From: Megaustenia siamemsis
Lineage: Eukaryota > Mollusca > Gastropoda > Stylommatophora > Ariophantidae
Reading direction: 5' to 3'
DNA length: 64,000 nucleotides
NCBI GenBank assembly: GCA_032433765.1
Contig: JAVIAB010000024.1
Coordinates: 11,163,821-11,227,820, forward strand
Shown: positions 10,601 to 21,969 of the stretch, one piece after another
Layout of the letters: each line of letters begins with the position of its first letter
Numbering within the stretch: the first letter of the stretch is position 1
Translations under genes and position numbers: made by a program
Notes under the pieces: generated by a model
Seen by the model: only the letters and a program-made list of their open reading frames with translations
Database searches by the model: none
Told to the model about the DNA's origin: nothing

Positions 10601-11182
10601 CATCATCATCAAGTACCGGACCTAATGGCGTAGGTGATCATGTCTCTCTACAACTTTCGATTTCGGCAGCTATTTATCATTTCTGTTGTTGACCTTCTGC
10701 CAAACCATTCTCTTAAGCTGTGTGTTATTTTCCCTCTTTGCTTCCCTGTATCTCTTCGTCCCTCAATTTTTCCAGTTGTTACAATATATTCCAGTTGTTC
10801 TCATGGCCACAAAATGATGATTGTTTCTTCCTAATATTGGAAATTAGCTCTCTTTTTGTTTTGATCTCTCTCAGAACATCTTCATTTCTCTTCTTAGCTG
10901 TCCATGGTACTCTCAACATTCTTCTGTAAAACCACTATTGTCCTATTGTCCTTGATTTGCATCCATATGTTAAGAATGGATCTAAGCAACATTTAAGAAC
11001 TATTTTTCTTATTTCTATTGTCAAAAATGGATTGCATAGTATCTTCCTCATTTTTGGGAAAGCTGCTTTTGCCTGAGCCATTCTGCATCTCACCTCTTTT
11101 GTACATCTTCCGTCTGAGGTTAACAAAGTTCCCAAATATTTAAATTCATTTACCTGTTTTTAATATTTTTATTTCATGAATC
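10601..11182 (-). mobile_element. LINE-C insertion with 12-bp TSD
   Basis: A 582-bp minus-strand 3' fragment of LINE-C with its (GAT)n tail, seen as ATCATCATC at the left. It is flanked by GCTATTGTGTAT at 10589-10600 and 11183-11194. Block B has a single GCTATTGTGTAT at 23433-23444 and no insert. The coding relic reads KRNEDVLREIK-like and GTLLTSDGRCTKEVRCRMAQ from the part after the RT palm; stops and frameshifts are present. Antisense frames here are shadows. Confidence 0.85.
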
Positions 11183-11194
11183 GCTATTGTGTAT

Positions 11195-12180
11195 ATCAAG
11201 AATGAGATGTGGTCACTATTATATGGCCCTTTTCGTCTTGTCAGACGGTCTAGTGGAGGCTATTGCGTATTTTTTTGAGGTATTGTTTTTGCCGAACAGC
11301 TTCTCTCGTGGCTAATTCTACCAATGTTTGACAAACACACGCGGTCACATAATGAACAGGTCAGGCTCGCTGGTCCACAGGGTTTACCATCCTTTTTCAT
11401 GAGTCTCTTCTCTTCTAAGTCCTGTCTTACAACAGTCTCAAATGTTGTTATACCGTTCCTTATAAACTACATACAATCTTACGTTCAATCTTACATGTGG
11501 TCACTACATGGTGAGTATCACATCACGCTGTTATATTAGGCATGTAACTCATTGCATCCGCTTTAAACATATTTGCGTCAGACTTGTTCTGGTCCCAGCC
11601 GTTTGACCAGTCAATCTTTGGGTTATCGCTTGCAATCCTTGCTATCGCATAGCATCTGTGAGTGTTTTTGAACACAGGCTCCTCTAACTCTTTGTGGTGG
11701 TGACACATCAGAGGTGAACATTTATACAGGTACTCTACTGATAAAGGTTTAATGTTTGCATCCCCTATTCTATAGCAGAACATATATTGAGTTATAACTC
11801 AATATAACTTGCTTGGCGCAAGATCTCACTGCTCATAGCTGTGTTATCGGAGATGGGTTATGCCACAACTCCATATAACTTCGATTCTTCTACACATTTG
11901 CTGTTATAAGAAACCTGTATCTTACCCTTTAAGAAATCCATTGATGGGCGTGATACCAAAGGATATACTCTACGGACAACTGGCAGATGGTTAAAGGACT
12001 AGTGGACGCCCAGAACTTCGATTTGTAGATGTGTGTAAACGTGACATGAAGATTCTGAACATATACCCTGTAGCCTGGAAACAAATAGCTGCAGACCGCA
12101 TTCTCGGGAAACACTCTAAAGCTCCATCCTAAGCAAGAATCTGACAGATTCATAGAAAAATAGAAAAGAAAAAAAATAAC
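11195..12180. other. Non-coding duplicated segment
   Basis: Collinear in pieces with 23445-24237 and 26030-26230 in block B (for example ATTGCATCCGCTTTAAACAT and GATGGGCGTGATACCAAAGG). No coding similarity recognised. Confidence 0.55.
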
Positions 12181-12184
12181 ATTT

Positions 12185-12660
12185 TTAGGGGCGCTGAAAA
12201 ATCCATAGACTGGCAGAGGATACTACTATATATGATGGACGTATCTCTTGGAGTGCAACGAAGTCTACATTTAATCTTCTGAGTTCATTATTGATGGTGG
12301 CAGCTTTGGTGATGTCCCTAATCTGATCCTCACAGAGACCAGGAATCAATGTTCTAACGATCCAACTCGCTAGCAGACAAGCTGGAAACATCTTACATTT
12401 GGGATTGTTTACTTTCTGTGGTAAAGTTACGTTAATGACTATTCTGCAGTTCAAACAGCGGACGCTACTGAGTTAAGTGCTCTGTGCACACCGTGAGCTG
12501 TGCGTTTCATCTGTTTTGATCGTGTTCCGATAATCCGATTGCTTACAATGAATGATGGTACGGGAGGTTGAGCAGTTATGGATTGTAAATCGTTTACAGT
12601 GATACTGGTGCCTTGGAATAAAGAATACCATAAACCGCTGAAGCCATAAAATAATGTACA
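12185..12660 (-). pseudogene. LINE AP-endonuclease N-terminus remnant
   Basis: The minus frame includes IVRTLIPGLCEDQIRDITKA then INNELRRLNVDFVALQEIRP, which matches the start of LINE AP-endonuclease domains (the TWNVRTL...LQETR region). The rest of the domain is missing. Upstream on the minus strand, 12470-12650 is related to Rep-G. The copy at 26245-26870 in block B is more open. Which LINE family it came from is unclear. Confidence 0.6.
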
Positions 12661-12722
12661 CTTACAAACACTCTATTTTACACTCTATTTCTATAGAATT
12701 TATCTGCCATATATTCAATTTC

Positions 12723-13374
12723 ATCAGAGAGAAATAACTCTACTAGACGTACAATCTTACATATATCTGGGCAGTAACATAGATAATGAGGGAGGAACAA
12801 AAAATGATACCAAAATAAGGATATCAAAAGCAAGAGGAGCTTTCGATGCAATGGGAAACATTTGGAAATCCAAAGAAATTAGGTTAAATACAAAAATTAA
12901 AATGTTCAACTCAAATGTTATGTCGGTCCTATTATATGGCTGTGAAACATGGAGAACAACAAAATCGACAATCATGATGATACCGACTTTCATCAATGGA
13001 TTCTTACGCAGAATAATTGGATGGAAATGGCAGGATAAAATCACTAACATAGAATTATGGAAATGTACCAGTCAAATACCAGTGGATAAGGAGATACAGC
13101 GAAGACAATGGCGCAGGATAGGACGGGACATACACTGCGGAAGCCAACTGAGAGTATTACACAAAAGGCCCTGTTTTGGAATCCCCAGGGGAAAAGAGAA
13201 ATAGGAAGACTAAGAAATTCTTGGAGAAGACAGATAGAAGCAGAGATGAAGATGATGGGGGGAAAGCATGGAATGATCTTAAAAGAATGGCAAAAAACAG
13301 ATCGACTTGGAAAGTGTTAGTTGAAGACATATGCTCCACAGGGAGCTAAAATGATAGAATAAGAAACAAGAAGA
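12723..13374 (+). mobile_element. LINE-D insertion with 13-bp TSD
   Basis: A 652-bp 5'-truncated LINE flanked by TATATTCAATTTC at 12710-12722 and 13375-13387. Coding relic: LLDVQSYIYLGSNIDNEG, then MSVLLYGCETWRT, a frameshift near 13120-13140, then GKREIGRLRNSWRRQIEAEM. It ends after CTCCACAGGGAGCTAAAATG. The palm catalytic motifs are absent. Block B has no LINE at the corresponding place (about 26880-26915). Relatives are at 28938-29289 and 36290-36480. Confidence 0.85.
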
Positions 13375-13387
13375 TATATTCAATTTC

Positions 13388-13867
13388 TTACCGTTTGTAA
13401 TTCTTCTAGCAAAACAGTTACCTGGATAGAAAAAAAAAAACAATTCTAAAGTGTTTTTCTCATTATTATATAATTTCACTTCCAATAAAACACAGCAGAA
13501 GTCCAACCACAGTAGTATAGCATGAAGTATTTGGTGAGTATTTGACACATAAATTAACAAAGATATAAAGCAAGGCGCGTTTAGCACATAAGGCGCGGGG
13601 GAAGTTGACCGTGTCTGGTAAGGGGAAATAACAAATGTCCATTGTGATCTAGCAAGGATCAATATTAATTTTCACTATAAACTTAAACGGTTTTGCTACT
13701 TTGTAGTCTACTTCCATTTTATAGCGATGAGAAACAATAGCTTTATGTGTATTGCAATGTCGAATCTAACATTCTTGTATATAGTGAACTATATAGTCCT
13801 AGGGTCTAACTTTAGTAAATATCTGGCAGTTTATAAGAGTAACGAGACAAAAGGGTTATTTTTTTAA
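13388..13867. other. Right end of block A and unassigned sequence
   Basis: Up to about 13520 it matches block B (TTTCTCATTATTATAT, AATAAAACACAGCAGAAG). The rest has no recognised content. Confidence 0.5.
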
Positions 13868-16062
13868 TGAATATCTAAACGATCCCCAAAAGATAAACGA
13901 GACGGAGTTACCCCCATACGAAGCATTTCATTCGTCGTTAAACAATTCCAATATTTCCAACAAGGCTTATGCGCATTGTAAAATGGTCTGGAAGAACAAT
14001 AACATGACCACCCTCCGTGACTTTTTGGTTTGGTATAATAACAAAGGATTGGTCCCCTTCTTATAAGCGTTAGAGCAGTAGGTTCACTTTTATGGTGAGC
14101 GGGGCGTGGATTGTTTTAAAGACGCAATTTCGGTTCCGGGAGTTTGTTTCCAGTATTTTTTAAGACCGTTGATAGGAGTGTAATATTTAGTTTATGTTCG
14201 AGCAAACAGGCGAATCTACACATAACAATTCGAGATAATATAGTTGGAGGCCCCTGTATAATATTTCATAGGTATCACGAGGTAGGTAAAACGTTTATTA
14301 GGGGCGAAAAAGTGGTCCAATCCATCCAAGTTTATGATGCCAACGCGTTCTATCTTTGAGCACTGATGAACCCAATGCCAACAGATTACCCAATTATTAG
14401 AAGAATGGAGACCGGGTTTAGGGTCGAAAAAGATAACTATTATGTTCAACAAAGTAGAGTGGCTAACGTGGGTCACCTACCAAAAAGGTGTGGAGTTGAA
14501 AACTCAGTTTAACGGGAGGGAGTTTCAGTTATGTGATAGGAGTATCGCTGTAGATTGGTGGTATAAAATGAATAAAATACCCTACAATTTTCATGGTTGT
14601 CTGTACCATTGTCACAAAGATTGTTCCCTCGCCAAGGATAAAAATAGAAACTCAGTTAATAATACACCCTTGTTTGATTTGAAAAAAAACATGTGAGATA
14701 TAGACCAACTTAACCGAGGAGGTCAAAGTCCCAGTTGAAGTTATGTGGGAATGTGAGTGGCAGGCTCTGAAAAGGTCTGAACCCGCCTTTAGGGCTTTCC
14801 TTTCTAAAGCCACCCCTCGAGCTAGACGCTCTTACTCTCACTAATGGTTCCCTCACAGTGATACACAGATTCTGACTTCTGTTTCAGATGGGACATGTTA
14901 CGGTTTATTGAAATGTGATCTTCACGTCCCAGATCGCTTGAAGGAACATTTCAGTGAGATGAATCCAATTTTCAAGAATATTAATGCCACGCGTGACGAT
15001 ATTGGGGTGTTTAATGGGAATTATGTCCTCAAACATAACTTGTTGTCAACCCCTCGTCACACCATAATCGGTAGTTATGTCGAGGAACAAATTTTGTTGG
15101 CAACACCACTGTTAAAGTGGTATTTAGGGTCATGGGTTAGAGGTAACAAAAATATATTAAGTGATAGAATATCAACCGTCTAGTTGTTTTAAAAATGTTG
15201 GAGATATGGTCACAGAGGCGCGTCGGCTGGTGATTTAGACGAAAATCAATCTATAGTAAGTGATACGATGAAGCTCTTAGGAAACTCAGCCTACGGGAAG
15301 ACTCTAACCAATAAGGCCAATCATAGCGCTGTCTCATATGTTCAGGGGGATGAGATATCGAAAATGATAAATAATTCCTGGTTTAAGAAGATGACTGAAC
15401 TAGGGGAGAATTTTTTTGAAATTGAGATGGAGAAAAAGAAAACTGTTTGGGACTTGCCCCTACAAATCGGTTTCTTCGTGTATCAATATGCAAAACTTCG
15501 TATGTTAGATTTTTATTTCGAGTTCTTAGATAAGTTTGTAGATAGGTCCAACTTTCAGTTATGTGAAACAGATACTGATAGTTTATACTTGGCTTTAAGT
15601 GCACCTAAGTTAGAGGACATAGTTAAGTCAGGTCTGCAGGATACGCTTAAAAGAGTATATACAGACTGGTTTCCTGTTGAGTTTTGTGATGAGCATGTTA
15701 GCAAGACAGACTGTATAAGATGCAAGGGTGTTAAAGCGTGCACCGTTTGAACGTCTGGTCTTTTAAAATTAGAGTACTAAGGGACAGCCCTTGTTAGCTT
15801 ATGTGGTAAGACGTACCATTGTAGTGGGGATTACAATAAAATCAGTTGTAAAGGGTTAAGCAAGCACAACAATAAATTAGATAAAGATATGTATTTAGAG
15901 GTTCTCGACACGCAAAAGGCCAAGGGTGGAAAAGATGAAGTTTTCAGCGTCTTAAATAATTCCATATTTTCCTACAGTCTAACAAGAAATGCTCTTTCCT
16001 ATTTCTATATAAAAAGAAAGGTAGCTGATGATAACATCTCAACTAAGCCTCTAGATATTTAA
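13868..16062 (+). pseudogene. Protein-primed DNA polymerase B relic
   Basis: Family-B DNA polymerase in several frames. In order: MTTLRDFLVWYNNKGLVPF (about 14000), GVDCFKDAISVPGVCF (about 14105), motif A region IQVYDANAFYL with a TGA directly after it (about 14328-14360), FHGCLYHCHKDCSL (14591), DIGVFNGNYVLKHNLLSTPR and TIIGSYVEEQILLATPLLKW (14998-15120), motif B KLLGNSAYGKT (15270-15303), and motif C ETDTDSLY (15566-15589). The end reads TYHCSGDYNKISCKGLSKHN. The order and wording fit Maverick/Polinton and related virus-like elements. At least five frameshifts or stops are present. No integrase, ATPase or capsid gene was found nearby, so it is an isolated remnant. Confidence 0.8.
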
Positions 16063-16541
16063 CTCTTTACACTACCAGTGATCTCTATCAGTTTCACTCC
16101 TTATGTTCTTTTATATCATAGATCTAAGCAGACATCCAACTACAGAGCTAGAAGTAAATTGTACCCTTATACTATATATTTACTTAGTGTACTAAATATT
16201 TTTGTAATGTTATATAATATCCACTTTATGGTGTGTTATATATCTACTGAGATAATAAAAGTTCAGATCTTAGTCTCCAGGGACTTCGCAACAGGTGAAA
16301 GCTGGGGAATGAAAAAAAACATGTATCGTGGTCCATGATTTCACCAAATAGACCTCTGTATCTGCTAGACAGTAATTATATATTTCTTAAGTGTTCTGTG
16401 TTTTCTCCCTGGCGTGTACACATGTCCTTGACAAATCAGTATCACTGGCCACGTTGTTGTTGTTTAATTGAACACAAGAGTAATAACATGGGTGTTTGAA
16501 GGTAAGAATGTGAATGTTTTGTAGGAGAACAGAACAAAATA

Positions 16542-16542
<1 letters not shown>

Positions 16543-16595
<53 letters not shown>
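16543..16595. repeat. (AT)n microsatellite
   Basis: About 26 AT dinucleotides inside Rep-H. The other copy has only about 10 at 33005-33023, so the run is variable. Confidence 0.95.
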
Positions 16596-16597
<2 letters not shown>

Positions 16598-16931
16598 GTA
16601 TAAGTTTCTCATTATCAATGTTTTTTTTGTTTTTACATCTGTAGATAAGTGAGAAAGAGGTTATTGCACACACACACTCCTATATAATTTTTTTTCTTCA
16701 AAATACTTGCTTATAAATATTTGTTAACTTTTTTGTTACAATAATAATGGCGGATGACTAACAGAAGCTATGATCCCATTGTTCCCTATAGTGGTGACTC
16801 TTATTAATATAGAACACCTAGTATTGAAGTACCTCTGGGCTGGACTAGTAGTTTCCCAGCTTATCATGGGATAGACGATCTCCAACATCTCCAGTAAGAG
16901 CTGGGAATATCAAGAAAGCCATTAGTCTTGG

Positions 16932-17095
16932 TCTGCCTCTGGCTCTATTACTCTGCATTTTCCGTTCCAATATTACTTTTAATAGGATGTTGTGTCTTTT
17001 GGGATATGGTAAATGACACAACAGCCTACTAAAAGTAATATTGGAAGGGAAAATACAAGGTAATAGAGTCAGAGGGCAGACCAAGAATAACATGG
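16932..17095. repeat. Inverted repeat of LINE-A 3' end
   Basis: 16937-17003 is the reverse complement, with mismatches, of 17014-17090. The shared words are ACACAAC, TAAAAGTAATATTGGAA and AGGCAGACC. A spacer of about 10 bp separates the arms. The transcript could fold into a hairpin of about 70 bp. The LINE-A 3' end continues to 17215. Confidence 0.8.
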
Positions 17096-17240
17096 ACTAG
17101 TAACATCAACAGATGGACAAGACAGCCTATGACAACCTGCAACATCAAAGCAAGAGGCAGAGCGGTGTGGCGCTCCCTGGTAGCCAAACATCAATGCGGA
17201 GATGGCACTCAATAAAATTAATAATTAATAACAATAATAA

Positions 17241-17654
17241 TTATTATCTTCAACTCTCTCCCTCTCCCCGTCTTCTTCTTCTCCCCCCCCCCCCCCAGCA
17301 AAAAAAGAGAAATAAACGTAAATCTGATGCATATATTACCAAAATAAACACGCAAAAACAAAACTTCACAAGACACAAATGACAACTATAAAATGTCACG
17401 AAGATCTGTACAGAAGTGTACCTTATTTATCAAAGACGTGTGCAGATAGAGAAAGGCGTATAAATACACATAATTAGTTGGAAGGTTGTTGTCGTGCTTC
17501 ATTTAAAAGCCTTGTTATATCGGTTTAATTGTTGACATATGTATCCTTACTATACCTTTTTATAGGTTATATATTTATTGACAACAACCCCTTGTCTCAG
17601 TATTGAGGACCGGATTGACATCTCAATTATGTAAGTGTAAATCACTGGAGTTTC
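17241..17654. other. No gene; homopolymer patch
   Basis: Contains a C14 run at about 17284-17297 and an AAT-rich patch at the LINE-A tail. Nothing else was recognised. Confidence 0.4.
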
Positions 17655-18010
17655 TAGAGATCTGATTTAACAGAAGAATGTTGAGAATACCATGGACAGC
17701 TAAGAAGAGTAATAAAGATGTTTTGAAAGAGGACAAAGCAGAAAGAGAGCTAATTTCTAATGTTAGAAAGAAACAATCATCATTTTGAGGACATGTTATG
17801 AGAAGGGGAAAGCTGGAATATATTGTAACAAATGTGAAAATTGAGGGATGAAGAGATAGAGGGAAGCAAAGAGAAAAGGTACCAGACAGCTTAAGAGAAT
17901 GGCTTAGCAGAAGGTCAACAACAGAAATGTTAAATAACAGTCGAGATCGAAAGTTGTAGAGAGACATGAACACCTACGCCAGCAGGCGTACTTTATGATG
18001 ATGATGATAT
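17655..18010 (+). mobile_element. LINE-C 3' fragment
   Basis: The plus frame reads RRMLRIPWTAKKSNKDVLKE, then KLEYIVTNVKIEG and REWLSRRSTTEMLNNSRDRKL, with stops, then ends in a (GAT)n tail at about 17995-18008. It is the C-terminal 110 codons of LINE-C. Confidence 0.8.
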
Positions 18011-18217
18011 TTATTGATACAATACACGAGATCAGGCAATGATACCCAATTGTGCTGTTACTAAAGTTATCACTACTTGTTTATCTCTTTTTGATTCTTC
18101 TTGGCAAATGAGTAAGTTAGTTAAACAATTTGAAAAGGACTGTAGGCTTCACATCATCATCCATGATTATATATGTGGGCGTGTTCTCCACTAATGCCCT
18201 GTGCCCCTCTAGTCCAT

Positions 18218-19440
18218 ACACATTAACTGGAAATACGTCTCATCCTTACAGAATGAAGCCATGCGGATCATCTTGGGGTGTACGAGTGCCACTCCCTGTG
18301 TAGCAATGAGGCATCTTCTTGACTTTCCAACCATGGATGACAGAATCAAGATCTGGAGAACACGGGCATACCTGAAGATAAGTGCAGATAAAAAGCATCC
18401 ATTGCACCACGTGCTCAACACAGGGAGAGGTGCCAGGCTTAAAAAAAAGGCAAATCATGGATGGGCCGAGCAGAAAATGTCATCAAACAGGTCTGTGGGC
18501 TTACCAATATCAGCGTTGGTGAGGAGTGGATACCGGTGCCTACGTCATTCAAGGGGACTTTCTCGTGTATTGTCACACTCGACAGGAAAAGTAGGGAACA
18601 GAACTCAGTTGTAGTTAGTGCGGAGGTCAACGGTCTCATCTGTGATAACACCGATGAGAAAGATGCAGTCATCTATACAGCCGATTCTGTAAGACGACAC
18701 CAAAGAAGTGCATGGTCATTTATAGCACGCTCAGCAGGAAGAATGGTCAAAGAAGACAGTGGTGCATACGTCATGACCACGAGTAGCATGACAACGGAGG
18801 TGATGGCAGTGACCAAGGTATTCAAATGGTTAGAGTCACAAGACTACACCCACGCCTGTATACTGAGTGATTCGATGAGCATAATACAAAAAGTTGAGGC
18901 GGGCTCTGCATGCATGCAATGGTTAGAGCCATTGTAGAAGTCAAAAATACGTAATGTCACATTTGTCTATGTACCTTGAAATAAGGGAGTACGGGGAAAT
19001 GAAAGAGCGGGCAGGTTGGCTAGCTGCGCTGTCGTTGAGGACGGTCAACCAATGGATCGGGCGGACATCATCAATGCACTCCGAGATGTGGGAAGAGCAC
19101 ATGACTTCGACAAACACAAATCCACGTCACTTCTTCGGATGAAAGAGATGGGAGTTAAGATGGGCACAGCCAGAAAGGAGAAACTTAGTGGCCGTGTAAG
19201 AAGACTTATCAACCAACACAGAACTAGAGCCGTCAGTCGCTGGACACTGCGTGGCCTGCTGAGGAGGGGATCTGAGCACTTATGGGCATGTTCGGACTGC
19301 AATGATGATGACCCGCAAATAACTCAATTACTCAATAACGTCTCATCCTATTTTTCTTTGCACCAGGAACAGGTAAAAGTTTGGGAAAACCGAGCTGCAA
19401 ATCTTCCAAATGTCGTGTAATGAGCTGTGTGTCCACATCA
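18218..19440 (+). mobile_element. LINE-R relic with RNase H domain
   Basis: Coding order: LQNEAMRIILGCTSATPC (18240s, frame 3), a frameshift at the A8 run near 18440, then frame 2 with VIYTADSVRRHQRSAW, TEVMAVTKVFKWLESQ, CILSDSMSIIQK, and VTFVYVP..GVRGNERAGRLA. It ends RRLINQHRTRAVSRWTLRGL and LWACSDCNDDD. This is the RNase H domain carried downstream of RT in some non-LTR clades. Catalytic DGS is ADS here, and stops occur at 18935-18937 (TAG) and about 18974 (TGA), so it is dead. The tail has AATAACTCAATTACTCAATAAC. Confidence 0.85.
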
Positions 19441-19544
19441 GACTAATTATGTCTTTCTATCTATTGATAATTCGAGTCGTAGTCGGCCCATAGGGCATAG
19501 ACCCAGATACACTTTCTCTTATCTAATTTTTTTTATTCTAACAG

Positions 19545-20090
19545 TTTTCAATTCTTGTAAAGATCTTTTATAAAATCTCGCCATTTGTATCTGTTTTCTG
19601 CGAGCAACTTTATCTCGTTGATGGATCTGAGTGAGTCCTGCTGCTCTTGCCTCTGATCAATATACTTCTCAGTGTCTCTCTAGGTCGGCCTCAGTTCCTC
19701 TGAATTCTGCCGATAAAAAAAAAAGCAAAGTACCCCCGTCACTCCAAGTGGTGTATAGGGAAATATGGTGTTACTGACCCTATATTTTACAGACCTTAAG
19801 CACGTGATTTTTGGGGTAATGTGGCCGGTATTACGCCCGTGCTGCTTTACTTTCCCAGAAAAAAATTCCGGTACCCATTTAAGGCTGGGTGAACCCGGAA
19901 GCCGTCGGTTGGGATAGAACCCAACCCCTTGTCCTTTGTAGTCCAGTTCACTAACTACTGACCTATCACGGCTCCCATGAATTCTGTCGATAGCATCAGG
20001 AAAATCTGGGAAGTTTTGGACTATTTCATCATTCCTGCATAACGGGCGAGGATGATATAATCACCAGTTATGGTTTTTTAATTATTGCTT
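19545..20090 (-). mobile_element. Unclassified LINE C-terminus, split by SINE-C
   Basis: The minus frame over 19570-19640 reads INEIKLLAENRYKWRDFIKD, the Trp/Arg-rich end seen in many LINE proteins. Upstream, GTEADLERH-like sequence and 19993-20090 look like the continuation. The SINE-C at 19716-19977 interrupts it. The assignment rests on a short segment. Confidence 0.45.
19716..19977 (-). mobile_element. SINE-C, full length, 15-bp TSD
   Basis: Flanked by TGAATTCTGCCGATA (19701-19715) and TGAATTCTGTCGATA (19978-19992). Minus strand: GGGAGCCGTGATAGGTCAGT (A-box), B-box GGTTCTATCCCAACC, GGGTTCACCCAGCCTTAAAT, GGGTACCGGAATTTTTTTCT, ACACCATATTTCCCTATACA and a tail of CTTTGC then A-rich sequence. 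At 262 bp it is a useful reference copy for the family. Confidence 0.9.
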
Positions 20091-20127
20091 GCATTGATTA
20101 TGTCTTCAGTTTAAAATAAATGGAGTC

Positions 20128-20412
20128 TAGGTGGCTGAGTGGTTAGTATGCTCGCTTCTTGACCAGAACGGTCCTGGTTCAATCCCAAGCAGTTAATGCT
20201 TTTTTTTCGGACTGACAAGGCTCCGGGGTTCGCCAGGCCTCTAAAAATGGGTACCATAGATTTTTCTGGGAAGTAAAGGCGACCTGGCGTGATACTGACC
20301 ACATCACCCAAAAAATGTGCCGTGGTTATAGAAAAATATGGTCACTAACACCATATTCCCCAAACGGCTAACAAGGCAGAGGAGGGAACCTCTACTTTTA
20401 CTTTTTTAAAAA
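20128..20412 (+). mobile_element. SINE-B, near full length
   Basis: Head AGTCTAGGTGGCTGAGTGGT (A-box) and CTGGTTCAATCCCAAGC (B-box), a tRNA-Ser/Leu-like start. The body shares GGGTACCATAGATTTTTCTG, CTGACCACATCACCCAAAAA and CACTAACACCATATTCCCC with SINE-C, though the heads differ. It ends in CTTTTACTTTTTT. Confidence 0.85.
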
Positions 20413-20489
20413 TAAAACTTCAGATTTCCTTCTTGAAGACTTCAGTTGTCCATGTTTGAAAGATGAACATATCTGAGAAATGTGCTAAT

Positions 20490-20724
20490 TAGGCAAAGAA
20501 GGAAATATCAATCAAACGATGTGTGAATTGTGCTCTTTTCGTGAACATTAATTTGATCTCAAAATGGCCATAAACAAGACCACGTGATCTCATGTTAACC
20601 AGCGGACCTTCCAGTGTAGAAGCAGCATTGAAATTGTGCGCTGTTGTATAACATTCGCGCATGTGAGCTGCGGCGCTATCGGCTGACCACGAACTAAGAG
20701 TTCTACCCTCTCGCGAGGTTAACA
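20490..20724. other. No recognisable feature
   Basis: Sequence without repeat or coding similarity that I can name. Confidence 0.35.
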
Positions 20725-20915
20725 AGCTGGCTAACAAAAGCTATGATCGCAGTGTTCCCTGTTGGGGTTGCTCTTACTGATATAGAAGACCCAGTATTGC
20801 AGTACCTCAGGGCTGGACTAGTAGTTTCCCAGCCTAGCCTGGGATAGACGAACTCTAACTTCTCCAGTAAGAGCCGGGAATGTTAAGAAAGACAGTACGA
20901 CCCATCACATCAATG
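20725..20915. repeat. Rep-H core, solo copy
   Basis: Matches 16765-16920 and 33210-33370: GCTATGATCGCAGTGTTCCC, GGGCTGGACTAGTAGTTTCC and CCAGTAAGAGCCGGGAAT. It lacks the LINE-A tail and the (AT)n part found in the two long copies, so the core is a separate module. Confidence 0.75.
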
Positions 20916-20954
20916 AGTAAGAAGACAACCTGTTTTATAAACTTATGGTATGAC

Positions 20955-21560
20955 ATCATCGTCATCATCATCATCAAGTACCATGTCAGCTGTCAGCTCT
21001 CGATATCGACAGTTATTTATCATTTCTGTTGTTAACTTCCACCAAGCCATTCTCTTAAGCTGTATGGTATCTTTTCTCTTTGCTTCCATCTATCTCTTCG
21101 TCCCTCAATTTTCCCATTGTCACAACATATTCCACCTTTCCCCTTCACATTACAAGGCTAAAAGGGGGCATCGGTTGCCTAGTTAGAAAAACAAATCGAC
21201 TGGACAACCGACGTTGAGACAACTCATGTTGGATTCCCGCTGGAAGCAGCGTGAGTTGTACTCGTGGTTGGAATAAAATAACACGCGGTCGACCCAGCCG
21301 CTATCACAAATAGGTACATATGTGTTAAAACTCGCGTGCTAAGACATCCATTCAAGTTTTGTACTTTCTTTACGTGACAACAAAAAGGTTATTGTTTCTT
21401 CCTACTATTAGAAAATCTCGGAAGTTCGTTCAGAACGTTTTCATTACAGTTCTTAGCTGTCCATGGTATTCTCAATATTCTTCTGTAAATCCACATTTCT
21501 ACAACCTACAGTGATTTTCATTTCTGTTCTCCTATTATCCAAGTGTCTGCATACACCATT
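20955..21560 (-). mobile_element. LINE-C relic split by shortened SINE-D
   Basis: Same nest as 8084-8790. The SINE-D part (about 21166-21370, plus strand) has lost about 125 bp between CAAATAGGTAC and ATATGTGTTAAAACTCGCG compared with block A, so its central domain is deleted. Confidence 0.75.
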
Positions 21561-21969
21561 TGTAAATTGCCCTACAATTTAAAGGTTGTACATTCTTAGC
21601 CTAAGACACACGTGACATCTGACCTGGCACTATAACTAATAAACAAATTATTTAGGTAGAGGCAAAGTCAAACAGGAATTAAACAGTCTCTAAAATAAAT
21701 GTTGATCACATATCTATACTCGCACTCCCAGCTCTATATCAGAGCACTTACCATAAGTTCGCCGGTAGTATTATTGATAATCTACAAAGTAATATAGTTT
21801 CGATTTAAAAAAAAAAAAACAATCCCAACCACATGAATGTTTTATTATTATTATTAACCGTTATACAGCAAAATCATCACAATGTCAGTCTTTTTAGTTG
21901 TATTAGGTTTGTTAATATCATATCGAGAACCATTTCTATTATTCTGTGAAGTAGCATTATCCACAGAGA

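Larger units (their letters stand above)
8070..13520. repeat. Segmental duplication, block A
   Basis: Collinear with 20945-27040 (block B). Shared landmarks: LINE-C with SINE-D nested in it, the CAGTCTCT..AAATAAATGTTGATC segment (9320 vs 21685), AGCAAAATCATCACAATG (9502 vs 21866), SINE-C then SINE-A, the ATTTCATAAAATTTCGTAATCCC segment (10292 vs 23139), GGCATGTAACTCATTGCATC-like sequence (11538 vs 23809), the LINE endonuclease remnant (12200 vs 26260) and TTCTTACCGTTTGTA (13385 vs 26920). Several insertions are private to one block. Confidence 0.85.
16264..17240 (+). mobile_element. Rep-H composite repeat, copy 1
   Basis: Collinear with 32724-33580. Both hold the same parts in order: TTCAGATCTTAGTCTC start, TAATTATATATTTCTTAAGTG, AATAGTGTA then (AT)n, (CA)n, the 200-bp core with GGGCTGGACTAGTAGTTTC, then a LINE-A 3' end that is preceded by an inverted piece of itself. 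It looks like one mobile or duplicated unit whose tail came from LINE-A. No open frame is convincing. Confidence 0.7.
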
